Shown piece after piece: positions 16,084 through 24,890 of a DNA stretch of 64,000 nucleotides (positions are counted from its first letter, which is position 1; every line of letters begins with the position of its first letter). The stretch is from Streptomyces sp. WMMC940 (lineage in GTDB: Bacteria; Actinomycetota; Actinomycetes; Streptomycetales; Streptomycetaceae). The position numbers were made by a program, and so were the translations under genes. The stretch is taken from contig NZ_JAPZBC010000001.1 in assembly GCF_027460265.1 (NCBI RefSeq), positions 1,116,001 to 1,180,000 of the forward strand. The letters run 5' to 3'. The notes below the pieces were generated by a model that had not been told where the DNA came from, did not search any database, and worked only from the letters and a program-made list of their open reading frames with translations.

Positions 16084-17421
16084 GTGAAGGAAATCCTGGA
16101 CGCGATCCAGTCGCCGGACTCCACGTCCGCCGACTTCGCCGCACTGCCGCTCCCCGAGTCGTACCGGGCGGTCACCGTGCACAAGGACGAGACCGAGATG
16201 TTCGCGGGACTCACCACGCGCGAGAAGGACCCGCGCAAGTCCCTGCACCTCGACGAGGTCCCGGTCCCCGAGCTCGGGCCCGGCGAGGCCCTGGTGGCCG
16301 TCATGGCCAGCTCGGTGAACTACAACTCCGTGTGGACCTCGATCTTCGAGCCGCTGTCGACCTTCGGCTTCCTGGAGCGCTACGGCCGGCTCTCCGAGCT
16401 CACCAAGCGCCACGACCTGCCGTACCACATCATCGGCTCCGACCTCGCGGGCGTGGTGCTGCGCACCGGCCCGGGCGTCAACGCCTGGAACCCGGGCGAC
16501 GAGGTCGTCGCGCACTGCCTCTCCGTCGAGCTGGAGTCGTCGGACGGCCACAACGACACGATGCTCGACCCCGAGCAGCGCATCTGGGGCTTCGAGACCA
16601 ACTTCGGCGGACTCGCCGAGATCGCACTGGTGAAGTCCAACCAGCTGATGCCGAAGCCCAAGCACCTCAGCTGGGAGGAGGCCGCGGCCCCCGGCCTGGT
16701 CAACTCCACCGCCTACCGCCAGCTCGTCTCGCGGAACGGCGCGGCGATGAAGCAGGGCGACAACGTCCTGATCTGGGGCGCCAGCGGCGGTCTCGGCTCG
16801 TACGCCACCCAGTTCGCGCTGGCCGGCGGCGCCAACCCGATCTGTGTCGTCTCCAGCGAGCAGAAGGCCGACATCTGCCGGTCCATGGGCGCCGAGGCGA
16901 TCATCGACCGCAGCGCCGAGGGCTACAAGTTCTGGAAGGACGAGCGGACCCAGGACCCGAAGGAGTGGAAGCGCTTCGGCAAGCGCATCCGCGAGTTCAC
17001 CGGCGGCGAGGACATCGACATCGTCTTCGAGCACCCGGGACGCGAGACCTTCGGCGCGAGCGTCTACGTCACCCGCAAGGGCGGCACCATCACCACCTGC
17101 GCCTCGACCTCGGGCTACATGCACGAGTACGACAACCGCTACCTGTGGATGTCGCTGAAGCGCATCATCGGCTCCCACTTCGCCAACTACCGCGAGGCCT
17201 GGGAGGCCAACCGCCTCATCGCCAAGGGCAAGATCCACCCCACCCTGTCGAAGACGTACTCGCTGGAGGACACGGGTCAGGCAGCCCACGACGTCCACCG
17301 CAACGTGCACCAGGGCAAGGTCGGCGTGCTCTGCCTGGCGCCCGAGGAGGGCCTGGGCGTGCGCGACGAGGAGATGCGCGCCAGGCACCTCGACGCCATC
17401 AACCGCTTCCGGAACATCTGA
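16084..17421 (+). CDS. ccr: Crotonyl-CoA carboxylase/reductase
   Basis: The 445-residue cytoplasmic enzyme converts crotonyl-CoA, CO2 and NADPH to (2S)-ethylmalonyl-CoA, the defining step of the ethylmalonyl-CoA pathway and a source of polyketide extender units. It is a medium-chain dehydrogenase/reductase: the GroES-like part holds SSVNYNSVW and IIGSDLAGVV, the nucleotide-binding part has WGASGGLGSYA, and the Ccr-specific segments PGLVNSTAYRQLVS, GRETFGASVYV and IIGSHFANY carry the CO2/substrate-site Asn, Glu, Phe and His positions of the family. GTG 16084 is preceded by CGGAGG. It is the first gene of a tight run ccr-ecm-mcl-mch-mcd with a 16-base gap to ecm. Confidence 0.96.
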   Translation: MKEILDAIQSPDSTSADFAALPLPESYRAVTVHKDETEMFAGLTTREKDPRKSLHLDEVPVPELGPGEALVAVMASSVNYNSVWTSIFEPLSTFGFLERYGRLSELTKRHDLPYHIIGSDLAGVVLRTGPGVNAWNPGDEVVAHCLSVELESSDGHNDTMLDPEQRIWGFETNFGGLAEIALVKSNQLMPKPKHLSWEEAAAPGLVNSTAYRQLVSRNGAAMKQGDNVLIWGASGGLGSYATQFALAGGANPICVVSSEQKADICRSMGAEAIIDRSAEGYKFWKDERTQDPKEWKRFGKRIREFTGGEDIDIVFEHPGRETFGASVYVTRKGGTITTCASTSGYMHEYDNRYLWMSLKRIIGSHFANYREAWEANRLIAKGKIHPTLSKTYSLEDTGQAAHDVHRNVHQGKVGVLCLAPEEGLGVRDEEMRARHLDAINRFRNI

Positions 17422-17437
17422 GTCAGAGGTCCATCAG

Positions 17438-19450
17438 ATGACAGAGCGTCAGAAGGACCGGCCGTGGCTCATGCGCACGTACGCCGGTCACTCCACGGCC
17501 GAGGCGTCCAACGAGCTGTACCGGCGCAACCTCGCCAAGGGCCAGACCGGTCTGTCGGTCGCGTTCGACCTGCCGACGCAGACCGGCTACGACCCCGACC
17601 ACGTCCTCGCCCGCGGCGAGGTCGGCCGGGTCGGGGTGCCGGTCTCGCACCTCGGTGACATGCGGCGGCTGTTCCAGGACATCCCCCTGGAGCAGATGAA
17701 CACCTCGATGACCATCAACGCCACCGCCATGTGGCTGCTGGCGCTCTACCAGGTGGTCGCGGAGGAGCAGGGCGCCGACGTCACCAGGCTCCAGGGGACG
17801 ACGCAGAACGACATCGTCAAGGAGTACCTGTCGCGCGGGACGCACGTCTTCCCGCCCGGTCCGTCGCTGCGTCTGACCACCGACATGATCACCTACACGG
17901 TGGCGAACATCCCCAAGTGGAACCCGATCAACATCTGCAGCTACCACCTGCAGGAGGCCGGGGCCACACCCGTCCAGGAGATCGCCTACGCGATGTCCAC
18001 GGCGATAGCCGTCCTGGACGCGGTGCGCGACTCCGGCCAGGTGCCGCAGGAGAAGTTCGGCGACGTCGTCGCCCGGATCTCCTTCTTCGTGAACGCGGGC
18101 GTCCGCTTCATCGAGGAGATGTGCAAGATGCGCGCCTTCGGCCGTATCTGGGAGAAGATCACGAGCGAGCGCTACGGCATCGAGAACGCCAAGCAGCGGC
18201 GCTTCCGCTACGGCGTCCAGGTCAACTCGCTCGGCCTGACCGAGGCCCAGCCGGAGAACAACGTGCAGCGCATCGTCCTCGAGATGCTGGCCGTGACGCT
18301 CTCCAAGGACGCCCGCGCCCGCGCGGTCCAGCTCCCGGCCTGGAACGAGGCCCTCGGCCTGCCCCGCCCCTGGGACCAGCAGTGGTCGCTGCGCATCCAG
18401 CAGGTCCTCGCCCACGAGAGCGACCTGCTGGAGTACGAGGACATCTTCGCCGGCTCGCACGTGATCGAGGCCAAGGTGGACGCCCTCGTGGCGGACTCGC
18501 TCGCCGAGATCGAGCGCATCCAGGAGATGGGCGGCGCCATGGCGGCCGTCGAGTCCGGCTACCTGAAGTCGCAGCTGGTGTCCTCGCACGCCGAGCGGCG
18601 GGCCCGGATCGAGGCCGGCGACGAGAAGATCGTCGGCGTCAACGTCTTCGAGACGACCGAGCCCAACCCGCTCACCGCGGACCTCGACACCGCGATCATG
18701 ACGGTGGACCCCGCGAACGAGGCCCGGGTCGTGGCCAAGCTCCACGAGTGGCGCGACAACCGGGACGAGAGCCGCGCCCAGAACGCCCTGGCCGCGCTCA
18801 AGGCCGCGGCCGCGGGCGACGCCAACCTGATGGCCGCCACGGTCGAGTGCGCCCGCGCCGGCGTCACCACCGGCGAGTGGGCCTGGGCACTGCGGGACGT
18901 CTTCGGCGAGTTCCGTGCCCCGACCGGGGTGTCCTCGGCCCCGGTGGCCGTCGCCGCCGAGGCGGGAACACCGCTCGCCCTGGTCCGGGAGAAGGTGTCC
19001 CGAACCGCCGACGAGCTCGGCTCGGGCCGGCTGCGGCTGCTGGTCGGCAAGCCGGGTCTGGACGGGCACTCCAACGGCGCGGAGCAGATCGCCGTACGCG
19101 CGCGCGACGCGGGCTTCGAGGTGGTCTACCAGGGCATCCGGCTCACGCCCGAGCAGATCGTCGGCGCCGCCCTCGCCGAGGACGTGCACTGCGTGGGCCT
19201 GTCGATCCTGTCCGGCTCGCACGCCGAGCTCGTGCCGGACGTGCTGGAGCGTCTGCGTGAGGCGGGCGCCGCCGACATCCCGGTGGTCGTCGGCGGGATC
19301 ATCCCGAACGGCGACGCCGAGGAACTGAGGCGTGCGGGTGTGGCCGCCGTCTTCACCCCGAAGGACTTCGGCATCACGGAGATCATCGGCCGTATCGTCG
19401 ACGAGATCCGCCAAGCGAACAAGCTCGACCCCCTGGAGGTCCCCGCATGA
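17438..19450 (+). CDS. ecm: Ethylmalonyl-CoA mutase (MeaA-like, adenosylcobalamin-dependent)
   Basis: A 670-residue single-chain mutase converting (2R)-ethylmalonyl-CoA to methylsuccinyl-CoA with coenzyme B12. The N-terminal TIM barrel has the mutase signature around TGLSVAFDLPTQTGYDPDH and the substrate-contact segment QGTTQNDIVKEY. The C-terminal cobalamin domain carries GKPGLDGHSNGAEQ, the DxHxxG lower-ligand motif (histidine near residue 543), followed by GLSILSGSH and the glycine-rich VVVGGIIPNGD. Length and domain order fit ECM/MeaA rather than the two-subunit methylmalonyl-CoA mutase. Start ATG 17438; its stop overlaps the mcl start by four bases, implying translational coupling. The precise substrate assignment rests on the linkage to ccr. 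Confidence 0.93.
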   Translation: MTERQKDRPWLMRTYAGHSTAEASNELYRRNLAKGQTGLSVAFDLPTQTGYDPDHVLARGEVGRVGVPVSHLGDMRRLFQDIPLEQMNTSMTINATAMWLLALYQVVAEEQGADVTRLQGTTQNDIVKEYLSRGTHVFPPGPSLRLTTDMITYTVANIPKWNPINICSYHLQEAGATPVQEIAYAMSTAIAVLDAVRDSGQVPQEKFGDVVARISFFVNAGVRFIEEMCKMRAFGRIWEKITSERYGIENAKQRRFRYGVQVNSLGLTEAQPENNVQRIVLEMLAVTLSKDARARAVQLPAWNEALGLPRPWDQQWSLRIQQVLAHESDLLEYEDIFAGSHVIEAKVDALVADSLAEIERIQEMGGAMAAVESGYLKSQLVSSHAERRARIEAGDEKIVGVNVFETTEPNPLTADLDTAIMTVDPANEARVVAKLHEWRDNRDESRAQNALAALKAAAAGDANLMAATVECARAGVTTGEWAWALRDVFGEFRAPTGVSSAPVAVAAEAGTPLALVREKVSRTADELGSGRLRLLVGKPGLDGHSNGAEQIAVRARDAGFEVVYQGIRLTPEQIVGAALAEDVHCVGLSILSGSHAELVPDVLERLREAGAADIPVVVGGIIPNGDAEELRRAGVAAVFTPKDFGITEIIGRIVDEIRQANKLDPLEVPA

Positions 19451-20412
19451 CAAGCCCCGTCAACCGGCTGCGCCCGCGCCGCTCCTGCCTCGCGGTGCCC
19501 GGTTCGAACCCGCGCTTCCTGGAGAAGGCCCAGGGGCTGCCTGCCGACCAGGTCTTCCTGGACCTCGAGGACGCCTGTGCCCCGCTCGCCAAGCCGGAGG
19601 CCCGGCACACCATCGTCAAGTTCCTCAACGAGGGCGACTGGACGGGCAAGACCCGCGTCGTGCGGGTGAACGACTGGACGACCCAGTGGACCTACCGGGA
19701 CGTCGTCACGGTCGTCGAGGGCGCCGGGCAGAACCTCGACTGCATCATGCTGCCGAAGGTCCAGGACGCCCAGCAGGTCGTCGCCCTCGACCTGCTGCTG
19801 ACGCAGATCGAGAAGACGATGGGCTTCGAGGTCGGCAAGATCGGCATCGAGGCGCAGATCGAGAACGCCCAGGGCCTCAACAACGTCAACGCGATCGCCC
19901 AGGCGTCGCCGCGCGTCGAGACGATCATCTTCGGCCCGGCCGACTTCATGGCCTCGATCAACATGAAGTCCCTGGTCGTCGGCGAGCAGCCGCCCGGCTA
20001 CCCGGCGGACGCCTACCACTACATCCTGATGAAGATCCTCATGGCCGCCCGCGCCAACAATCTGCAGGCGATCGACGGCCCCTACCTGCAGATCCGCAAC
20101 ATCGACGGATACCGCGAGGTCGCGCAGCGCGCCGCCGCGCTGGGCTTCGACGGCAAGTGGGTGCTGCACCCGGGCCAGGTGGAGGCGTCCAACGAGATCT
20201 TCTCCCCCTCCCAGGAGGACTACGACCACGCCGAGCTGATCCTGGACGCGTACGAGTACTACACGTCCGAGGCCGGCGGGAAGAAGGGCTCGGCGATGCT
20301 CGGCGACGAGATGATCGACGAGGCCAGCCGCAAGATGGCCCTGGTCATCTCCGGCAAGGGCCGCGCGGCCGGCATGGCCCGTACCTCGAAGTTCGAAGCC
20401 CCGGAGGCGTGA
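19447..20412 (+). CDS. mcl: HpcH/HpaI (CitE-like) lyase, malyl-CoA/beta-methylmalyl-CoA lyase
   Basis: This 321-residue magnesium-dependent C-C lyase of the CitE-like family should cleave beta-methylmalyl-CoA to glyoxylate and propionyl-CoA (and probably malyl-CoA to acetyl-CoA). Seen motifs: the N-terminal RRSCLAVPGSNPRF CoA-binding region, DLEDACAPLAK with the metal-ligand Glu-Asp pair, the RVNDWTTQW substrate arginine segment, GIEAQIENAQGLNNV with the second metal Glu, and FGPADFMASINM. The C-terminal segment DGKWVLHPGQVEASNEIF is typical of Mcl1. ATG 19447 overlaps the ecm stop (ATGA); GTG/ATG of mch follow at its own stop. Operon position supports the pathway role. Confidence 0.9.
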   Translation: MTSPVNRLRPRRSCLAVPGSNPRFLEKAQGLPADQVFLDLEDACAPLAKPEARHTIVKFLNEGDWTGKTRVVRVNDWTTQWTYRDVVTVVEGAGQNLDCIMLPKVQDAQQVVALDLLLTQIEKTMGFEVGKIGIEAQIENAQGLNNVNAIAQASPRVETIIFGPADFMASINMKSLVVGEQPPGYPADAYHYILMKILMAARANNLQAIDGPYLQIRNIDGYREVAQRAAALGFDGKWVLHPGQVEASNEIFSPSQEDYDHAELILDAYEYYTSEAGGKKGSAMLGDEMIDEASRKMALVISGKGRAAGMARTSKFEAPEA

Positions 20413-20417
20413 GCACC

Positions 20418-20942
20418 ATGCAGTTCGGACGCACGTACGAGGAGTTCGAGGTCGGGGCGGTCTACAAGCACTGGCCCGGGAAGACGGTCACGGAGTACGA
20501 CGACCACCTCTTCTGTCTTCTGACGATGAACCACCACCCCCTCCACATGGACACGAACTATGCGGAGAAGACGACGGATTTCGGGAAGAACGTCGTCGTG
20601 GGCAACTACATCTACTCGCTGCTGCTCGGCATGTCCGTGCCGGACGTGTCGGGCAAGGCCATCGCCAACCTGGAGATCGAGTCGCTGCGGCACGTGGCGC
20701 CGACCTTCCACGGCGACACGATCTACGGCGAGACGACCGTCCTCGACAAGACCCCGTCCAGGTCGAAGAACGACCGCGGGATCGTCCACGTCGAGACCAA
20801 GGGCTACAAGCAGGACGGCACGCTCGTGTGCGTGTTCCGCCGCAAGGTGATGGTCCCCACCGAGACGTACATCAAGGAGCGCGGCGGCGAGCAGCCCGGC
20901 CGGCCGGAGCTGATCGAGCCCCCGAAGAAGGCGGAGAAGTAG
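20418..20942 (+). CDS. mch: MaoC family hydratase, probable mesaconyl-(C1)-CoA hydratase
   Basis: A 174-residue hot-dog-fold hydratase that should add water to mesaconyl-C1-CoA to form beta-methylmalyl-CoA. The MaoC/R-hydratase signature is visible as HLFCLLTMNHHPLHMDTNYA with the catalytic Asp/His-type dyad region, followed by VVVGNYIYSLLLGM and IESLRHVAPTFHGDTI. ATG 20418 has GGAGG ten bases upstream; an in-frame GTG at 20409, overlapping the mcl stop, would add three residues but lies too close to that RBS. Two bases separate its stop from the mcd start codon. In-operon position between mcl and mcd supports the assignment; MaoC proteins are otherwise broad in substrate. Confidence 0.88.
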   Translation: MQFGRTYEEFEVGAVYKHWPGKTVTEYDDHLFCLLTMNHHPLHMDTNYAEKTTDFGKNVVVGNYIYSLLLGMSVPDVSGKAIANLEIESLRHVAPTFHGDTIYGETTVLDKTPSRSKNDRGIVHVETKGYKQDGTLVCVFRRKVMVPTETYIKERGGEQPGRPELIEPPKKAEK

Positions 20943-20944
20943 AA

Positions 20945-22150
20945 ATGGCCCGACTCGCCCAGACCGCCGGTCTGACCGACGTCCAGCAGGAGATCCTCTC
21001 GACGGTCCGCGACTTCGTCGACAAGGAGATCATCCCGGTCGCCACCGAGCTGGAGCACCGCGACGAGTACCCGCAGCAGATCGTCGACGGCCTCAAGGAG
21101 CTGGGGCTCTTCGGTCTGATGATCCCCGAGGAGTACGGGGGCCTGGGCGAGTCCCTGCTCACGTACGCGCTGTGCGTGGAGGAGATCGCCCGCGGCTGGA
21201 TGTCCGTCTCGGGCATCATCAACACGCACTTCATCGTGGCGTACATGCTCAAGCAGCACGGCACCCAGGAGCAGAAGGACCACTTCCTGCCCCGGATGGC
21301 GGCCGGCGAGGTGCGGGGCGCGTTCTCCATGTCCGAGCCGGGGCTCGGCTCGGATGTGTCGGCCATCACGTCGAAGGCGGTGAAGGACGGCGACGAGTAC
21401 GTCCTGAACGGCCAGAAGATGTGGCTGACGAACGGCGGAACGTCGACGCTCGTGGCCGTTCTGGTCCGGAGTGACGAAGGACACCCGGAGGGTACGGCCC
21501 CGCACAAGTCGATGACGACCTTCCTCGTCGAGAAGGAGCCCGGCTTCGGGGAGGTGCGGCCCGGCCTCACCATCCCCGGCAAGATCGACAAGATGGGCTA
21601 CAAGGGCGTCGACACGACCGAGCTCATCATGGACGGACTGCGCATTCCGGCCAATCGCGTCCTCGGCGGCACCACCGGCCGGGGGTTTTACCAAATGATG
21701 GACGGAGTCGAGGTCGGCCGCGTCAATGTGGCGGCACGTGGCTGCGGCGTCGCTCAGCGTGCCTTCGAACTGGGTGTCGGGTACGCCCAGCAACGTCACA
21801 CTTTCGGCAAGCCGATCGCCCAGCACCAGGCCATCCAGTTCAAGCTCGCGGAGATGGCTACCAAGGTCGAGGCGGCCCATGCGATGATGGTCAACGCAGC
21901 CCGCAAAAAGGACTCCGGGGAGCGAAACGACCTGGAGGCCGGGATGGCGAAGTACCTCGCCTCCGAGTACTGCAAGGAAGTCGTCGAGGACGCCTTCCGG
22001 ATCCACGGCGGTTACGGCTTCTCCAAGGAGTACGAGATCGAGCGCCTCTACCGGGAGGCCCCGATGCTGCTGATCGGCGAGGGTACCGCCGAGATCCAGA
22101 AAATGATCATCGGGCGCCGACTGCTCGAGGAATACCGCTTCCAGGGCTGA
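20945..22150 (+). CDS. mcd: Acyl-CoA dehydrogenase, probable methylsuccinyl-CoA dehydrogenase
   Basis: A 401-residue FAD-dependent acyl-CoA dehydrogenase, last enzyme of the operon's pathway set, expected to oxidise (2S)-methylsuccinyl-CoA to mesaconyl-CoA with electron-transfer flavoprotein as acceptor. Motifs: GLMIPEEYGGLGES in the N-terminal helical domain, FSMSEPGLGSDV and YVLNGQKMWLTNG in the middle beta domain, then RHTFGKPIAQHQAIQF and the C-terminal DAFRIHGGYGFSKEYEIERL, whose IHGGYG region binds FAD. The catalytic base is the glutamate in YREAPMLLIGEGTAEI. It is shorter than the alphaproteobacterial Mcd, which has an N-terminal extension. Start ATG 20945, two bases after mch. Confidence 0.9.
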   Translation: MARLAQTAGLTDVQQEILSTVRDFVDKEIIPVATELEHRDEYPQQIVDGLKELGLFGLMIPEEYGGLGESLLTYALCVEEIARGWMSVSGIINTHFIVAYMLKQHGTQEQKDHFLPRMAAGEVRGAFSMSEPGLGSDVSAITSKAVKDGDEYVLNGQKMWLTNGGTSTLVAVLVRSDEGHPEGTAPHKSMTTFLVEKEPGFGEVRPGLTIPGKIDKMGYKGVDTTELIMDGLRIPANRVLGGTTGRGFYQMMDGVEVGRVNVAARGCGVAQRAFELGVGYAQQRHTFGKPIAQHQAIQFKLAEMATKVEAAHAMMVNAARKKDSGERNDLEAGMAKYLASEYCKEVVEDAFRIHGGYGFSKEYEIERLYREAPMLLIGEGTAEIQKMIIGRRLLEEYRFQG

Positions 22151-22332
22151 ATGGGGCTTTTGAGTCGGTTCGGCCGCGAAGAAGATCACAATCCGGCAGC
22201 CTTTGCCGAAGGCTTCCGGCCGACCGACTCGGCTTCTGGCTTTCCCAGTTGCGGCCCGTAACCGATAACATCGCCAGAAAGCCGCCGTCCCCCTTGTTGC
22301 CAGCGCGGCATCATCCGCTACGAAGGTCATCC

Positions 22333-22980
22333 ATGCCCCACAGCCAAACCTCTGCACCTCGCGGCCGCGTCCGCCTCGCGCGCGGAGCATCGCCGTGGCT
22401 CCTCCCGACCGTCGCGACCGCGGCACTCAGCCTGGCGCGTGCGCGCCGGTCGAGGCGTGCCGCGGCCATCGCCGTGCCCACCACCGCACTCGCGGCGGGC
22501 ATGCTGTGGTTCTTCCGCGACCCCGAGCGTGAGATCGCCCAGGGACGGGTCATCTCCCCGGCCGACGGCGTGGTGCAGAGCATCATGCCGTGGAAGGACG
22601 GGCGCACCCGTGTCGCCATCTTCATGAGCCCGCTGAACGTCCACGTCAACCGTGCCCCGCTCGCCGGCACGGTCACCTCCGTCGAGCACGTGCCCGGCGG
22701 TTTCGTTCCGGCGTTCAACAAGGAGAGCGAGAACAACGAGCGCGTCGTCTGGCACTTCGACACCGAACTCGGTGACATCGAGATGATCCAGATCGCCGGC
22801 GCCGTGGCGCGCCGCATCGTTCCTTACGTCCCGCAGGGCACCAAGGTCGAGCAGGGTGAGCGCATCGGCCTCATCCGCTTCGGCTCGCGCGTCGACATCT
22901 ACCTCCCGGAGGGTGTCGAGGCCGGGGTCGAAGTCGGTCAGGTCACGACCGCGGGGGTGACTCGCATTGACCGTGATTGA
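22333..22980 (+). CDS. psd: Phosphatidylserine decarboxylase, small archaeal/actinobacterial type
   Basis: A 215-residue membrane-associated proenzyme that makes phosphatidylethanolamine from phosphatidylserine. Residues about 30-65 include a hydrophobic membrane-anchoring stretch ending WFFRDPER, the family hallmark. MSPLNVHVNRAPLAGTV is the next conserved block. The autocatalytic processing site is the Gly-Ser of IRFGSRVD near residue 184; the serine becomes the pyruvoyl group. Length is that of the short PSD class. Start ATG 22333, about 180 bases after mcd, so psd may have its own promoter. It overlaps pssA by 14 bases, coupling the two lipid genes. Confidence 0.94.
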   Translation: MPHSQTSAPRGRVRLARGASPWLLPTVATAALSLARARRSRRAAAIAVPTTALAAGMLWFFRDPEREIAQGRVISPADGVVQSIMPWKDGRTRVAIFMSPLNVHVNRAPLAGTVTSVEHVPGGFVPAFNKESENNERVVWHFDTELGDIEMIQIAGAVARRIVPYVPQGTKVEQGERIGLIRFGSRVDIYLPEGVEAGVEVGQVTTAGVTRIDRD

Positions 22981-23836
22981 TCCCGACACACAGGCGGGCT
23001 GGGTCGACGGGACCGAGCCCGGCTCGGGGACGGCGGACGACGCGGAGGAGATGCCCCTCTCGCTGCGGCTGTCGATAGCCGACACCCTCACTCTCGGTAA
23101 CGCCACGTGCGGTTTCATGGCGGTGTACTTCACCACCACCGGAATCCTGATCCCGCACCTCGTCGGCAGCGGCGAGAGCGGCATGGCGCGGCACTCCGCC
23201 GCGACCGCGGTGATCCTCATGCTGTGCGCCGCCGTCTTCGACCTGTTCGACGGTCTCGTGGCGCGCAAGCTGCGCAGCAGCCCCATGGGCGCCGAGCTGG
23301 ACAACCTCTCGGACCTGATCAGCTTCGGACTGGCCCCGGCGTACTTCGTCCTTGTCTACGGCATGGTCGCCGACGACGCCCACCAGAAGGTCTCGGCGGT
23401 GGCCGCGATCGTGGTGCTGCTGGCGGTCGTGCTGCGTCTGGCCAGATTCTCGTGCGTGACGATGAAGGACGGCATGTTCCAGGGCATGCCGAGCCCCTTC
23501 GGCGCGCTGACGGTCGTGTCGATCGTGCTGCTCGAGCTGCCGTTCATCCCGACGCTGCTCGCGATCATCGGCGCGGCCTGGCTGATGGTGAGCCGGGTCG
23601 AGTACCCGAAGCCGCGGGGCAAGCTGGCGGTCGCGATGCTCAGCTGGATCGTGGGGGCGATGGGCCTGCTCGCGGCGTGGGCGTTCGACGCGCCGGGAGG
23701 CCAGCTGCTGCTGCAGACCGGCTGTGCGCTGCAGATCGTGCTGGCGGCGACGATCCCGCTGTTCGCGACGGCACGGCGGGTGAACACCTTCCGGGACAAC
23801 CGGCGCGAGGCGCGGGCCTCGGCACAGCTTCCGTAG
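22967..23836 (+). CDS. pssA: CDP-diacylglycerol-serine O-phosphatidyltransferase
   Basis: A 289-residue integral membrane enzyme making phosphatidylserine from CDP-diacylglycerol and serine; its product is the substrate of the overlapping psd. The CDP-alcohol phosphotransferase signature DGx2ARx8Gx3Dx3D is complete: DGLVARKLRSS, then PMGAELDNLSD (residues about 90-113). About eight hydrophobic helices are visible. The start is either TTG 22967 or GTG 22973, both inside psd; I keep TTG 22967 because MTVIDPD-type N-termini are usual. A strong 17-bp-stem terminator follows 18 bases after the stop. Confidence 0.93.
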   Translation: MTVIDPDTQAGWVDGTEPGSGTADDAEEMPLSLRLSIADTLTLGNATCGFMAVYFTTTGILIPHLVGSGESGMARHSAATAVILMLCAAVFDLFDGLVARKLRSSPMGAELDNLSDLISFGLAPAYFVLVYGMVADDAHQKVSAVAAIVVLLAVVLRLARFSCVTMKDGMFQGMPSPFGALTVVSIVLLELPFIPTLLAIIGAAWLMVSRVEYPKPRGKLAVAMLSWIVGAMGLLAAWAFDAPGGQLLLQTGCALQIVLAATIPLFATARRVNTFRDNRREARASAQLP

Positions 23837-23854
23837 CGGTTCCTCCAAGGGCGT

Positions 23855-23892
23855 GGCACAGGGCCCGGGGCGTATGCCCCGGGCCCTGTGCC
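23855..23892 (+). terminator. Strong terminator after pssA
   Basis: A perfect 17-bp stem (23855-23871 with 23876-23892) closes a GTAT tetraloop: GGCACAGGGCCCGGGGC and its exact complement. Right after it CAGGGGCC(C/G)TG words recur twice, as if part of the hairpin had been duplicated. It marks the end of the psd-pssA unit. Confidence 0.85.
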
Positions 23893-24177
23893 GCGTGCGC
23901 AGGGGCCCTGTGCCGTGTGCAGGGGCCGTGCGCGGGGCCGGGGGCGGCTCGCGGCCGACGGGGCGCCCGGGGTGCGGGGCGTCCCGGGGGACCCGGTGCA
24001 GACGCAAGGGCGCTCGGCGCCGGCTCGTCGCGCGGGTGCCGAGCGGAACTCCGGGGAGGGCCCAGGCACGGGGGCGGAGGACGCGGAGCGCTGCGAGCGC
24101 GCGGCACGACGGCACCTCTCCACTCCCCGTCCGACCGCGAGGCGCCCCGCGCGGCGCGGCCCGGGAGCAGTCGGGGA
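23893..24177. other. Non-coding interval between pssA and the HATPase gene
   Basis: With the terminator, the gene-free stretch is 341 bases (23837-24177). Beyond hairpin-derived repeats I see nothing recognisable here. Confidence 0.5.
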
Positions 24178-24735
24178 TCAGCCCCTGCCGGGCAGGGCCA
24201 GGCTCGCCCACACCGTCTTGCCCCTGGGTTCGGTGAGGGACCAGGACCAGCTCTCGCTCAGCGCGCCGATGAGTTCGAGACCGCGACCGTCGACGTCCGA
24301 GGCATCGGCGTCGCGCTGCCTGGGCGGTTCCGAGCTCGGGTCCGCGACGGAGCAGACGACGTGTCCCGGGTGGCGGACGAGCCCCAGCCACAACGGGTAC
24401 TCCGGCGTCGTCTCCTGCGGTTCGGCGACGAGCGCGTGCCGGACGGCGTTGGTCACCAATTCGCTGACGACCAGCGACATGTCCCCCACGAGGGCGGGCA
24501 GTTCCCAGCAGTGCAGGGTGTGGGCGACGAACCGCCGGGCCTGGCACGGATTCCGCGGGCCGCCGTCCAGCCCGCAGGCGGCGAACCCGCCGAGTGGCGG
24601 GAGCCCCTCCAGGACGGGGTCCCGGGGTGTGGCACGAGGGTTCTCGGGCAGCGGTTTCGGGCCGAACTGCTCTGTTGCGCGCCGATCACCGTGCCCGGCC
24701 GTCGTGGTGGAGATGGTTGACACGTGAATCGTCAC
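24178..24735 (-). CDS. ATP-binding protein, RsbW-like HATPase (anti-sigma/regulatory kinase type)
   Basis: A 185-residue protein whose C-terminal two-thirds is a GHKL ATPase fold of the RsbW/SpoIIAB type. ELVTNAVRHA near residue 95 is the N-box with the Mg-binding Asn, and DGRGLELIGAL near residue 150 is the glycine-rich ATP lid; the middle D-x-G-x-G box is degenerate (VADPSSEPP). The N-terminal 40 residues are disordered and Pro-rich. GTG 24735 is the start. It is divergent from a DUF397 gene and an HTH gene, the same three families that occur at the whiJ and abaA-like developmental loci of Streptomyces. It probably modulates the HTH regulator, but whether it phosphorylates anything is unknown. 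Confidence 0.85.
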   Translation of the reverse strand: MTIHVSTISTTTAGHGDRRATEQFGPKPLPENPRATPRDPVLEGLPPLGGFAACGLDGGPRNPCQARRFVAHTLHCWELPALVGDMSLVVSELVTNAVRHALVAEPQETTPEYPLWLGLVRHPGHVVCSVADPSSEPPRQRDADASDVDGRGLELIGALSESWSWSLTEPRGKTVWASLALPGRG

Positions 24736-24817
24736 TGGTCATGTCCCCCTGCAGGCCTGGGTGTTCGACGCTGCGGCAGCCGGTGTGGACCGAGTATTGT
24801 CGAGCCGCCCCTGGAAA

Positions 24818-24839
24818 TGCAATTGCATCTGGGATTGCA
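24818..24839. promoter_or_regulatory. AT-rich palindrome plus repeated ATTGCA half-site in divergent promoter
   Basis: TGCAATTGCA (24818-24827) is a perfect 10-bp palindrome; the half-site ATTGCA recurs at 24834-24839, twelve bases on. It lies between the divergent HATPase and DUF397 genes in otherwise GC-rich DNA and TTGCAT within it may be the -35 of the DUF397 promoter. Candidate operator for the HTH protein at 25217. Confidence 0.45.
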
Positions 24840-24890
24840 CTGACCAGATACGGGGCGAACGAACGTGCGAACAAAGAGGGGTTGTTGGGC

